DNA of 64,000 nucleotides from a bacterium (GTDB taxonomy: Bacteria > SZUA-79 > Acidulodesulfobacterales > Acidulodesulfobacteraceae), in assembly GCA_021809845.1 (NCBI GenBank), contig JAJZJW010000010.1, forward strand, positions 11,619-75,618. Reading direction: 5' to 3'. Positions 26,173-33,723 of the stretch are shown in pieces; position 1 is the first letter of the stretch; every line of letters starts with the position of its first letter. The notes under the pieces were generated by a model. It had not been told where the DNA came from and did no database searches. It worked only from the letters and a program-made list of their open reading frames with translations. The position numbers and the translations under genes are program-made.

Positions 26173-26643
26173 ATGTATAATGTAATAGAAGGAAATCTAA
26201 GTGCTGCAGGATTCAAATTCGGCATAGCCGTATCCAGATTTAATGAATTTATTAATTCTAAACTTTTGGACGGAGCAATGGATTATCTAACGCGTTCCGG
26301 AGCTGACGAATCGGATATAACAGTGGTTAAAGTTCCTGGTGCATTTGAGCTTCCTATGGCTATTAAAATAATGGCGGAAACAAAAAAATATGACGGAATT
26401 ATATGCCTTGGTACTTTGATAAGAGGAGAAACAAATCATTTTGACTTATTGTCGCAGCAGGTTGCCAAAATGATTTCGGAACTGGCTGTTAACTCAAATA
26501 CTCCGGTCAGTTACGGCATTATTACTTCCGAGTCGATAGAACAAGCAATATCAAGAGCCGGCACTAAAATGGGCAATAAAGGTTTCGATGCGGCAATGTC
26601 TATTGTGGAAATGGTTACACTATTTGCAAAACTTAAAAAATAA
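26173..26643 (+). CDS. ribH: 6,7-dimethyl-8-ribityllumazine synthase
   Basis: Condenses the ribBA product and the pyrimidine intermediate to lumazine. The 156 residues carry family blocks VSRFNEFI, VPGAFELPMAI, GTLIRGETNHFD (catalytic His) and GIITSESIEQA. It is the fourth rib gene of the operon, 21 bp after ribBA, with a gaggt Shine-Dalgarno. The order ribD-ribE-ribBA-ribH followed by nusB is common in bacteria. Confidence 0.97.
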   Translation: MYNVIEGNLSAAGFKFGIAVSRFNEFINSKLLDGAMDYLTRSGADESDITVVKVPGAFELPMAIKIMAETKKYDGIICLGTLIRGETNHFDLLSQQVAKMISELAVNSNTPVSYGIITSESIEQAISRAGTKMGNKGFDAAMSIVEMVTLFAKLKK

Positions 26644-26692
26644 TATATTTAAGGTAATTTTAAAATTTTTCAATATAAATAATATCTGAATA

Positions 26693-27160
26693 ATGACAAA
26701 AAGAAGAATGGCAAGAGAGCTTGCAGTGCAATTTTTATATGAAGCAGACGGCGGAATTGATTCTACCGAATTTAGAATTAATACTTTTTTTACAAATTTT
26801 GCCTCGGAAAGTCTTATTTATAATGGTTTTATAAGCTCGGCTGGCGAATTATACACAAAAAAAGAATCTGTGGAAATATTTGACTTTTTTAAAGACATTG
26901 CTGCCGGAACTTTAAATAATATTGATAAAATTGATTTTCTAATCCAAAAAGTGTCTAAAAATTGGTCCATTGACAGGATGTCAAGAATAGACAGAAATAT
27001 TTTAAGACAATCTATGTTTGAAATATTGTTTCATTCCGAAATCCCAAAAAATGTCACTATTAATGAAGCTATTGAAATAGCAAAAAAATTTGGCAACGAT
27101 GAATCCCCGTTTTTTATAAACGGCATTCTCGATGCAGCTGTCCAAAATATTAATTTATAA
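26693..27160 (+). CDS. nusB: Transcription antitermination factor NusB
   Basis: An RNA-binding helical protein acting with NusE (S10) in antitermination of rRNA operons. The N-terminal RRMARELAVQFLYEADG is the Arg-rich region, and the C-terminal SRIDRNILRQSMFEILF and INEAIEIAKKFG blocks match the family. Length is 155. It is 49 bp after ribH. The following 120 bp carry no terminator that I recognise before the tusA-like gene. Confidence 0.95.
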   Translation: MTKRRMARELAVQFLYEADGGIDSTEFRINTFFTNFASESLIYNGFISSAGELYTKKESVEIFDFFKDIAAGTLNNIDKIDFLIQKVSKNWSIDRMSRIDRNILRQSMFEILFHSEIPKNVTINEAIEIAKKFGNDESPFFINGILDAAVQNINL

Positions 27161-27279
27161 ATGCAGTTTCATTATTAATATTAAAAAGTATTAAAAATTA
27201 AAAATTTTTACAAAGTACCATAATGAAAAAATAAGTTCAAATTATTTAAAATTTAATTAATTATAGGTGTAAAATTAAA

Positions 27280-27534
27280 ATGGACATGGACTCGATAAGT
27301 ACTTTAGATATAAGGAGCTTATGCTGAGGACCTCCTGTTCTGGCGGTCGTCGGAAAACTTAAGACATTAAAACCTGAAACAACGCTTATGGTAATCTCTG
27401 ATAAAGAATCTATGCTTAACGATATACCGTCAGTATGTTCGTTAGTCGATACTAAACTTTTGAATACAATCAAGTTTAATGGTCTTTATATATTTTTTAT
27501 TCAAAATAAAAAATGGGCATCGGTATTGGCTTGA
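27280..27534 (+). CDS. TusA-family sulfurtransferase, probable selenoprotein (TGA = Sec16)
   Basis: An 84-codon frame from ATG 27280 to TGA 27532-27534, with one internal TGA at 27325-27327. Read through, the product begins MDMDSISTLDIRSLC-U-GPPVL. This aligns without gaps to the TusA/SirA signature L-D-x-x-G-L-x-C-P-x-P-V-L, with the TGA exactly at the catalytic Cys. The rest keeps the TusA fold pattern: KLKTLKPETTLMVISDKES, NDIPSVC and NGLYIFFIQNK. TusA proteins carry persulfide sulfur between partners. A hairpin with the features of a bacterial SECIS begins 11 bases after the TGA. A weak Shine-Dalgarno aggtg lies 10 bases before the ATG. The alternative is a nonsense mutation in the active-site codon, but the frame is otherwise intact and no other stop is seen. 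It lies in the nusB-rph interval, same strand. Confidence 0.8.
27338..27355 (+). promoter_or_regulatory. Putative bacterial SECIS hairpin
   Basis: The mRNA can fold as UUC-U-GGC-[GGUC]-GUC-GGAA: three upper pairs (one G-U), a GGUC apical loop at 27345-27348, a U at 27341 that can be bulged, and lower pairs below it. The loop starts 17 nucleotides after the TGA. The E. coli fdhF SECIS minihelix has the same plan (GGU-U-GCA-GGUC-UGC-ACC) with about 18 nucleotides. It lies within the coding region, as bacterial SECIS elements do. Confidence 0.7.
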
Positions 27535-27625
27535 TATTTAATAAGCTAATCTAATCTTAGCTAAGCTAAGCAAAGCAAAGCTAAACTATAAATTAAATTC
27601 TTGTGATGGAACATAAAAAAATAAA

Positions 27626-28345
27626 ATGAGAAAAAAAAATCGCGCTTTTGATGAAATGCGGGAAGTAACGATAATCCCGGACTACATGAAGTATGCAGAA
27701 GGTTCATGCATGATAAAATGCGGCGATACTCATGTAATATGCACGGCAAGCGTCGAAAATAAAGTTCCTCCTTTTTTAAGAGATAAAGGGCAGGGCTGGA
27801 TTACGGCCGAATATTCCATGCTTCCGCGTTCAACCCAGACCAGAATGCAGCGGGATTCTTCAAAAGGTAAAGTTAACGGAAGGGCCCAAGAAATTCAAAG
27901 GCTTATTGGAAGAACTTTAAGAACAGTGGCTAATTTTTCAGATTTTCCGGATATTACGCTGCTGCTCGACTGCGATGTTATAAGCGCAGACGGCGGAACA
28001 CGAACTGCTTCTATCACAGGCGCATATGTGGCTGCCCATTTGGCTTTTTTAAAATTATTAAAACAGAATAGAATCGAAAAAATGCCGTTTTACGATTCTG
28101 TTGCGGCAATAAGCTTAGGAATTGTAAATAATGAAATTTTATTAGACCTTGATTATTCTGAAGATTCTATTGCCGAACTTGATTTTAATTTTATAATGAC
28201 CGGAAGCGGAAAATTAATTGAAATTCAGGGATGCGCTGAAAAGACTCCGATAGATTTTGAACTTATTAATAAGTTTGGCAATATCGCAAAAAAAACTATT
28301 TCGCAGCTAACGGAAATACAGCTAAATATTTTAAATTCTTACTAA
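27626..28345 (+). CDS. rph: Ribonuclease PH
   Basis: A phosphorolytic 3'-exoribonuclease that trims tRNA 3' ends. The family blocks are visible: CGDTHVICTASVE, GWITAEYSMLPRSTQTR, GRAQEIQRLIGRTLR, DCDVISADGGTRTASITGAY and DLDYSEDS. The length of 239 is complete. The N terminus is slightly unusual in that MREVT is preceded by KKNRAFDE. It is followed by nth after 13 bp. The 91-bp upstream gap to the tusA-like gene has tandem agctaa words and no clear promoter. Confidence 0.95.
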   Translation: MRKKNRAFDEMREVTIIPDYMKYAEGSCMIKCGDTHVICTASVENKVPPFLRDKGQGWITAEYSMLPRSTQTRMQRDSSKGKVNGRAQEIQRLIGRTLRTVANFSDFPDITLLLDCDVISADGGTRTASITGAYVAAHLAFLKLLKQNRIEKMPFYDSVAAISLGIVNNEILLDLDYSEDSIAELDFNFIMTGSGKLIEIQGCAEKTPIDFELINKFGNIAKKTISQLTEIQLNILNSY

Positions 28346-28358
28346 AACAAAACAAATT

Positions 28359-28994
28359 ATGCTCTCTAAAACCCAATTAGCTCATATCATTGTTTTGTTT
28401 GAACAAAATTATGGCGAGCTAAAACCCTTTTTAAATTACAATAATGCTTTCCAGCTTCTCATAGCCGTAATTTTGTCTGCGCAATGCACAGATAAACGGG
28501 TTAATATAATAACCGAAGAATTATTTAAATTGTACAAAAAACCTTCAGACCTCGCCGATATTCCTCTTGAGCTCTTTGAACAGCAAATTAAAACATGCGG
28601 CATGTATCATACTAAAGCCAAAAATATAATTAAGACTTCAGAAATATTGAAAAACCAGTTTAACAATGATGTTCCTTCCGATTTTAACATATTGGTAAAT
28701 TTACCGGGAATAGGCAGAAAATCGGCTAATGTTATTCTTGGCACATATTTCGGGCAAAACAGATTTCCGGTTGATACGCATGTTTTTAGAGTGGCAAATC
28801 GCATAGGTCTTGCTAATTCTTCAAATGTTGAAAATACAGAAACAGACCTAAAAAATCTTATCCAACCCGGATTGTGGATGAAAATACACAGATGGCTTAT
28901 AAATCATGGTCGTATTTACTGCACGGCAAGAAACCCCAAATGTTCGAAATGTTTTATAAATATGTACTGCCAATATTATCATAGTGTATTATGA
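28359..28994 (+). CDS. nth: Endonuclease III
   Basis: A bifunctional DNA glycosylase/AP lyase for oxidised pyrimidines. The helix-hairpin-helix NLPGIGRKSANVILG with the catalytic Lys and downstream VDTHVFRVANRIGL (catalytic Asp) are present. The C-terminal iron-sulfur loop C-x6-C-x2-C-x5-C is visible as CTARNPKCSKCFINMYC. The length of 211 is normal. It is the last gene of the plus-strand run; the 189 bp after it have an inverted aatgcaga/tctgcatt pair about 90 bp apart but no clear terminator. Confidence 0.96.
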   Translation: MLSKTQLAHIIVLFEQNYGELKPFLNYNNAFQLLIAVILSAQCTDKRVNIITEELFKLYKKPSDLADIPLELFEQQIKTCGMYHTKAKNIIKTSEILKNQFNNDVPSDFNILVNLPGIGRKSANVILGTYFGQNRFPVDTHVFRVANRIGLANSSNVENTETDLKNLIQPGLWMKIHRWLINHGRIYCTARNPKCSKCFINMYCQYYHSVL

Positions 28995-29183
28995 TAATGT
29001 AAAAATGCAGAAATTAATAATTAATGCTGCTGCAAACTTAGGCAGTTTACCTGCTTCTATGTGATTTTTATCATTTTTATCTGCATTAATATTGCATATA
29101 ATAATTAATTAAATACATTATATTGAATTTTATTTGAACTAATGCCAATTTAATTGTTAATTTTATATGAGGAACAGTAATCT

Positions 29184-29606
29184 ATGAGCCCTGCAATACG
29201 GTATTTTACCATTTCATCCCTTTTGTATTTAGTTTTTGGTGCATTGTTAGGTTTTATAATGGCAATTTATCCGCCTTCTATAAGCTTTCTGCTTTTAACC
29301 CATGTGCATTTTCTTTTATTAGGTTTTATCGCAATGATGATATATTCTGTGGGTTACCACGTATTGCCCAGATTCAGCGGATTTAAACTTTACAGCAACA
29401 GATTAATAATTATACAATTTTATTTAGCTAATATAGGACTTTTAGGCATGGCACTGATTTGGGTAATATCAAGCGATAATCCGGGCTATGACCTGGTAAC
29501 GCAGCTATTTTTTTCCATTTTTGCATTTCTTGAATTTGCTGCGATATGCATTTTCGTATTAAATAACCTCATGACACTATCCGGAAAAGCAGGCAGGATA
29601 ATGTAA
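29184..29606 (+). CDS. Four-helix membrane protein with oxidase-like His motif
   Basis: A 140-residue integral membrane protein with four predicted transmembrane helices. The second helix has THVHFLLLGFIAMMIYSVGYHVLPRFSG, whose two His residues and surrounding pattern recall heme-binding helices of subunit I-type heme-copper oxidases and NorB/NnrS-like proteins. It is far too short to be a complete oxidase, and no oxidase subunits adjoin it. Small stand-alone proteins of this sort exist in sulfur and nitrogen respirers; their function is unknown to me. A gaggaac sequence precedes the ATG at 29184. Confidence 0.5.
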   Translation: MSPAIRYFTISSLLYLVFGALLGFIMAIYPPSISFLLLTHVHFLLLGFIAMMIYSVGYHVLPRFSGFKLYSNRLIIIQFYLANIGLLGMALIWVISSDNPGYDLVTQLFFSIFAFLEFAAICIFVLNNLMTLSGKAGRIM

Positions 29607-29683
29607 CCTCGATGTTCTATATGAATAAATAAATGAGGGAAGATATGTTTATTTAAAAAACATAGCATTTAATTCTTAAAATC

Positions 29684-29733
29684 AAAAAAATGCCGTATAA
29701 TTTTATATTTTATCTTATAAAGTTATACGGCAT
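29684..29733 (-). terminator. Intrinsic terminator of the TraT-like gene
   Basis: Perfect 11-bp stem: atgccgtataa (29690-29700) pairs with ttatacggcat (29723-29733). On the minus strand the stem is followed by a T run (a-run at 29684-29690 on the plus strand). It lies 81 bp beyond the TraT-like stop codon, in the right orientation. Confidence 0.75.
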
Positions 29734-29813
29734 GAATAGTTTATATTAGCCTTTATATTATTTACAATATAGCAAATCAACATTCATAATATTATTATAA
29801 TTATTCTAAATAA

Positions 29814-30614
29814 TTATAATAAATTTGAAATTTCTCTTCCGACAACCGTCTTTAATGCCGGCTCTGCAGAACTGAATCTAAGATTAATTGCACCGGCCGT
29901 TGCAACTACCCTGTCTCTGTAAATTGCCCAGTTTTTCACGCCTGCATTGTAAGTAGTAGTAGTATTGCCTAATCCTTCAGATGTCGCCGTTCCGTTAGTC
30001 GTGTATGAGCCCTTCTGTCTTTGTTCTAACTGGATATCAACGACCATCATGTATTTTTTATGCTGAAATGCTGCGCCTATAGCAGCGCCAATAAGTCCGC
30101 CTACCAATCCGCCGCCGATTGTGCTGCCGGCAGAACCGTATCTTGAACCTATCAATGCTCCTCCGAAACCTCCTGCCAACGCGCCTGCCGCGGTATAAGC
30201 GTGGGTTTCTTTTCCGAGATATAATACGTTTGACATAAGCATAAAATAAGCATCTTGAGGATTATTTGTAATCCTGTATCCTCTGGCAATTAAAGCCTGC
30301 TCCAAATCAGCTTTAAAGTTTAGTCCAGATGCGGAACTTGTATTTGTGGCTCTTATATAAACCACTTTTTCACTGGGCGGAACAGGCTGAAGAAAAATGG
30401 ACGAACTCATCTTTGTCTGCAAGTTCATATTGCCTGCGCTCATACCGCTTGTTGACGTGGTGGAACTGGTTCTGCCGCTCATTGATGCGCATCCTGAAAA
30501 GGCGAACACAGGTACTGCTAAAAACAATAATAGAGCGATTATCCTGAAATATTTATTTCCGGATAACAAACTTTTTTTCGAATTACCGGTAAAATTAAAT
30601 AATTTTTTCATCAT
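29814..30614 (-). CDS. TraT complement-resistance family lipoprotein
   Basis: A 266-residue outer-membrane lipoprotein candidate. An N-terminal hydrophobic stretch ends in VFAFSGCASM, a lipobox-like site. The mature part matches the TraT pattern: a Ser/Thr-rich linker, VYIRATNTSSASGLNFKADL, GYRITNNPQDAYFMLMSNVLYLG and a Gly-rich zipper segment (AGALAGGFGGALIG and GGLVGGLIGAAIGA). TraT was described as a plasmid surface-exclusion protein, but chromosomal homologues are common and of unknown role. It stands alone with its own terminator. A preceding tandem Met-Met start makes the first residue uncertain. Confidence 0.8.
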   Translation of the reverse strand: MMKKLFNFTGNSKKSLLSGNKYFRIIALLLFLAVPVFAFSGCASMSGRTSSTTSTSGMSAGNMNLQTKMSSSIFLQPVPPSEKVVYIRATNTSSASGLNFKADLEQALIARGYRITNNPQDAYFMLMSNVLYLGKETHAYTAAGALAGGFGGALIGSRYGSAGSTIGGGLVGGLIGAAIGAAFQHKKYMMVVDIQLEQRQKGSYTTNGTATSEGLGNTTTTYNAGVKNWAIYRDRVVATAGAINLRFSSAEPALKTVVGREISNLL

Positions 30615-30790
30615 AATTCCTCTTAAAAATTAACATTGAATTAATAAATAAAACAACTATGAAAAATTACAATAATTATAATAAATATTTTCGGATTATA
30701 CAATAAAAATTATTGCAGAAATTTTTAAATTTATTTCCAAAAAATAAATGCGTTAGTTTTGCAGTTTTATAATAAAACCACAAGGCAAGT

Positions 30791-30901
30791 AATATATAAT
30801 AAGCGTATTAAAAAAAACATAAACAATCTTTCTCAGTTTTAACCTTTACTGCGGCGTTTGTCAATATATAATAAGCGTATTTAAAAAAATATATGAACAA
30901 T
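30791..30901. repeat. About 38-bp direct repeat, two copies 72 bp apart
   Basis: The motif aatatataataagcgtatt plus an A-run and aacaat occurs at about 30791-30827 and 30863-30901 with few differences. It lies in the 330-bp gap between the TraT-like gene and the membrane protein at 30945; nothing else is seen in that gap. Confidence 0.8.
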
Positions 30902-30944
30902 ATTTAATTATATATTTTTTATTATATAATTATAAAAAATAAAG

Positions 30945-32069
30945 TTAATCAACACCGTCATATATTTTTAATTTATTTAACTTATTGATATTGTAGTGCG
31001 CAAATATAATTAACTCAACAATAAAAAACACAATTACGATATATTTGCCATACGAAAAAATTAAATTGTAAATAAAATCTAACGGGTTAATTTTATAATA
31101 TACGGAATCTTTAATCTTAAACATTATTGAAAATGCCAGGAACATCCCGAAAGTAAAATTTCTTGCCCACTGATTTGTTGAATAAACTAACACGCCCTTA
31201 TTGACACCAAAATATTGAATTCTCTTAATCAAAAAGACTACCTCATAAATTTCTACCACAATAAACAATATCAATGCCGCTATCCAGATAAAACCCGTGA
31301 TATTGCTGCTGAATCCGGCAATAATACAGGCAAGACCAAATGTAGATAGTGCTCCGTGTATTATGACATTGCCTAGCTTCCAATTATCTATGATTTTATA
31401 TTTATATTTTATATAATTTCTTATTATCATGTATAACCCCGCAATATAAAATAATGATGATAAAATTAGGAGTACATAATCCGCGCTTCCTATAAAAAAT
31501 TTGCCTATCAGCAGACTGCCGTCTATAACTACATAGCTTGTGGCAACAGATACTAAAAGAATGACACCGTTTAAATTGTACATAAGAATTTTTTTAGAAT
31601 AGTTTTCCTGCCATATTGCCTTATAATTTTTTACAGATATAAATAAATACAACAGATAAATAATACAGCCGGCAATAAACAAAACGTAAGCTAATATTAA
31701 TATATTGCGGAGCTCTTTAACTATAGACAGGGTAACGGTAAAAAAAGCAATCACATAAGTTCCGGCTGCAAAGGTGTGTATTTCGTCTGAAAAATGATGA
31801 TTTAAATAATATTTTTTTGAACGAAGTTCGTTTAAATTGCTTAAGACAATAATAATCAATAGAGAAACCAGCAGATAAACAGCATATGGTCCTATTAAGC
31901 GTTTTAAAAAATAATCCTGCTGAAAAGCCCCGTTTATCATAATTCCGAAAGCAACAGCTATAGCGCCGGAAAAGGTGGGAATATATATATTTTTTTTTAC
32001 AATAATGATTGAAGCTATAACGGTCAAAATAACCGTGATAATTACAAAAAGAAATAATCCGATAGACAT
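30945..32069 (-). CDS. Polytopic membrane protein of unknown function
   Basis: A 374-residue integral membrane protein with about ten to eleven hydrophobic helices and short charged loops, starting MSIGLFLFVIITVILTVIAS. I cannot place it in a transporter family. The general helix number recalls TehA/TDT-type carriers or respiratory membrane subunits, but no diagnostic motif is seen. It is downstream of queE by 49 bp in the same orientation, so the two may be co-transcribed. Histidines at residues 91-92 and 99 (NHHFSDEIH) sit in the loop after the third helix. Confidence 0.55.
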   Translation of the reverse strand: MSIGLFLFVIITVILTVIASIIIVKKNIYIPTFSGAIAVAFGIMINGAFQQDYFLKRLIGPYAVYLLVSLLIIIVLSNLNELRSKKYYLNHHFSDEIHTFAAGTYVIAFFTVTLSIVKELRNILILAYVLFIAGCIIYLLYLFISVKNYKAIWQENYSKKILMYNLNGVILLVSVATSYVVIDGSLLIGKFFIGSADYVLLILSSLFYIAGLYMIIRNYIKYKYKIIDNWKLGNVIIHGALSTFGLACIIAGFSSNITGFIWIAALILFIVVEIYEVVFLIKRIQYFGVNKGVLVYSTNQWARNFTFGMFLAFSIMFKIKDSVYYKINPLDFIYNLIFSYGKYIVIVFFIVELIIFAHYNINKLNKLKIYDGVD

Positions 32070-32118
32070 AATTTTTAATTATATCACAGGATTCATAGAA
32101 TATACCTAAAAACTAAAA

Positions 32119-32796
32119 TTATTTCAAATTAAGAAATTTGTGCAGCTGGAATCCAATTTTGACATTTAGCCTGTCAAATAAAATATTTTCGGCTATAGTG
32201 TGTGGTGAAAATTGGTTCTCTGCGAATTCCGCGGCAGTGAATATTATTTTTTCTGTTTTAATCATTGCTCTGTTTACAGTTATAAAATTCTTAGCAAATT
32301 CATAATCTGCAATGTTTCCGATAACAAATTTTAATTCATCGTTTTTATTAATATAATCTAGGTTGTCAAAATTGTTATAATTTGCATACCCACTTGACGG
32401 ACATTTTATATCCATTATTTTAATAACTTTATCGGGGATATTTTTAAGGCTCAGTGTACCGTTTGTTTCAACAAGCACGGTATATTTCAAATTTAAAAGT
32501 CTTCTCATTAATTTATAAACGCCTTCCTGCATTAACGGCTCTCCGCCCGTTATTTCAACTAATTTTACATTTTCTCCGTATTTTATTATTTCTGCTATAA
32601 TATCGCCGGTATGCATCGGTTTTGCGTTTATATCCGTAAGCGCTTCTTTTGTATCACAATATGAACATCTTATATTGCATCCTGACAGTCTTATAAATAA
32701 ACAGGGAGAACCCACGAATGAAGATTCTCCCTGAATACTGTAAAAAATATCGTTTACTTTTAAAATAGTTTCGTTATTATTTTTAATTTTGCCCAT
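32119..32796 (-). CDS. queE: 7-carboxy-7-deazaguanine synthase
   Basis: A radical SAM enzyme of queuosine/deazapurine synthesis converting 6-carboxytetrahydropterin to 7-carboxy-7-deazaguanine. The cluster motif is CNIRCSYCDTKEA (C-x3-C-x2-C), preceded by YSIQGESSFVGSPCLFIRLSG and followed by VEITGGEPLMQEGV and VETNGTL, as in QueE. The length of 225 is typical. No queC, queD or queF is in the window. Start ATG at 32796. Confidence 0.9.
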   Translation of the reverse strand: MGKIKNNNETILKVNDIFYSIQGESSFVGSPCLFIRLSGCNIRCSYCDTKEALTDINAKPMHTGDIIAEIIKYGENVKLVEITGGEPLMQEGVYKLMRRLLNLKYTVLVETNGTLSLKNIPDKVIKIMDIKCPSSGYANYNNFDNLDYINKNDELKFVIGNIADYEFAKNFITVNRAMIKTEKIIFTAAEFAENQFSPHTIAENILFDRLNVKIGFQLHKFLNLK

Positions 32797-33017
32797 TAAT
32801 TAATATAATATCTATTTGGATAACATATTGCAATGCCGTTTTATATTACATAAATATTTCATAAATAAAATATAATATAATATAAACCAATATTGAATTA
32901 TATTTTAAGATAAAACTTATTATCAATATTTTTTTTAGCTTATCTTATAACCATAGAAATATAAATTTCAAAATATAGAAAAAACAGGTAACATTTATTA
33001 ATTTAATTTAATTATTT

Positions 33018-33491
33018 CTAAGGCTGCAGGAAAGCGTAGCCTTCATCTTCTTTTTCTACAATATAAAATATTGCACCCGGATAAACAATATGCACAAATT
33101 TAAAAATTTGCGCTTTTTTTACATGCATGCCTAACATTGTTTCATGGCATGCTACTAATTTTACGCCATAACTGGCAATACTTTGCAGTAATGGATAATA
33201 TTTTTTGTCAGATTTCATAAAAAGTTTAAGAGCAGGACCGTATGCTACCACAAGAATTTTATAATTAATAAAATGCGTGTCCGAAATCCTAACATTGTTT
33301 GAAATATTATTTAATAATAAAGTCCAATATTTTGGATTTTGGGGAACTTGATAAAGTTCTTTTAATTTATGGTGTTTAAAATATTTCAGTGCATTTATGT
33401 CTTTGGCTCTTGCATATGAATTTTGTACAGATATAAAAGTTAAAAAAATGGTGAAAAGCGTACAGACAACTATACTTAATATTGTTTTCAT
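33018..33491 (-). CDS. Secreted DsrE-family sulfur-transfer-like protein
   Basis: A 157-residue protein with an N-terminal signal peptide (hydrophobic to about residue 20, cleavage probably near SYARA). The mature domain has the DsrE-like pattern ILVVAYGPALKLF and a single cysteine, C115 in GVKLVACHETM, where periplasmic DsrE homologues keep a Cys. DsrE-type proteins bind sulfur as a persulfide. It is the last gene after soxB in the Sox run, and a paralogue (44322-44804) lies at the other end of the Sox cluster. A role as periplasmic sulfur acceptor is inferred from context. Start ATG at 33491, preceded by an aggagaag Shine-Dalgarno on its strand. Confidence 0.75.
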   Translation of the reverse strand: MKTILSIVVCTLFTIFLTFISVQNSYARAKDINALKYFKHHKLKELYQVPQNPKYWTLLLNNISNNVRISDTHFINYKILVVAYGPALKLFMKSDKKYYPLLQSIASYGVKLVACHETMLGMHVKKAQIFKFVHIVYPGAIFYIVEKEDEGYAFLQP

Positions 33492-33723
33492 AATCTTCTC
33501 CTCCTATCATTTAGTTATAAAAAATATTGAACAATGTAACTACATGCAGCATTTATTATGGTATTACGGATAATTCTCTATTTATTCGGTTTAGTTTTCT
33601 TTTCGGTCTGATTCCGATATGCAAATAATAAGCATATGTCAGCCGATTTTGTTCAGTAATAAACCGTGTAGGTAACAGATATGATATTAATTATAAATTA
33701 TTTGATGCACATCATGCATTATA

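Noticed and set aside
27261-27473. 70-residue open frame on the minus strand across the tusA-like gene
   Set aside because: It has no family resemblance, while the plus-strand reading gives a complete TusA pattern in one frame. The minus frame is a shadow of it.
32900-32950. Terminator for the dsrE-like gene at 33018
   Set aside because: taagataa and ttatctta can pair, but the loop is 26 nt and the T-run on the minus strand is inside the loop rather than after the stem.
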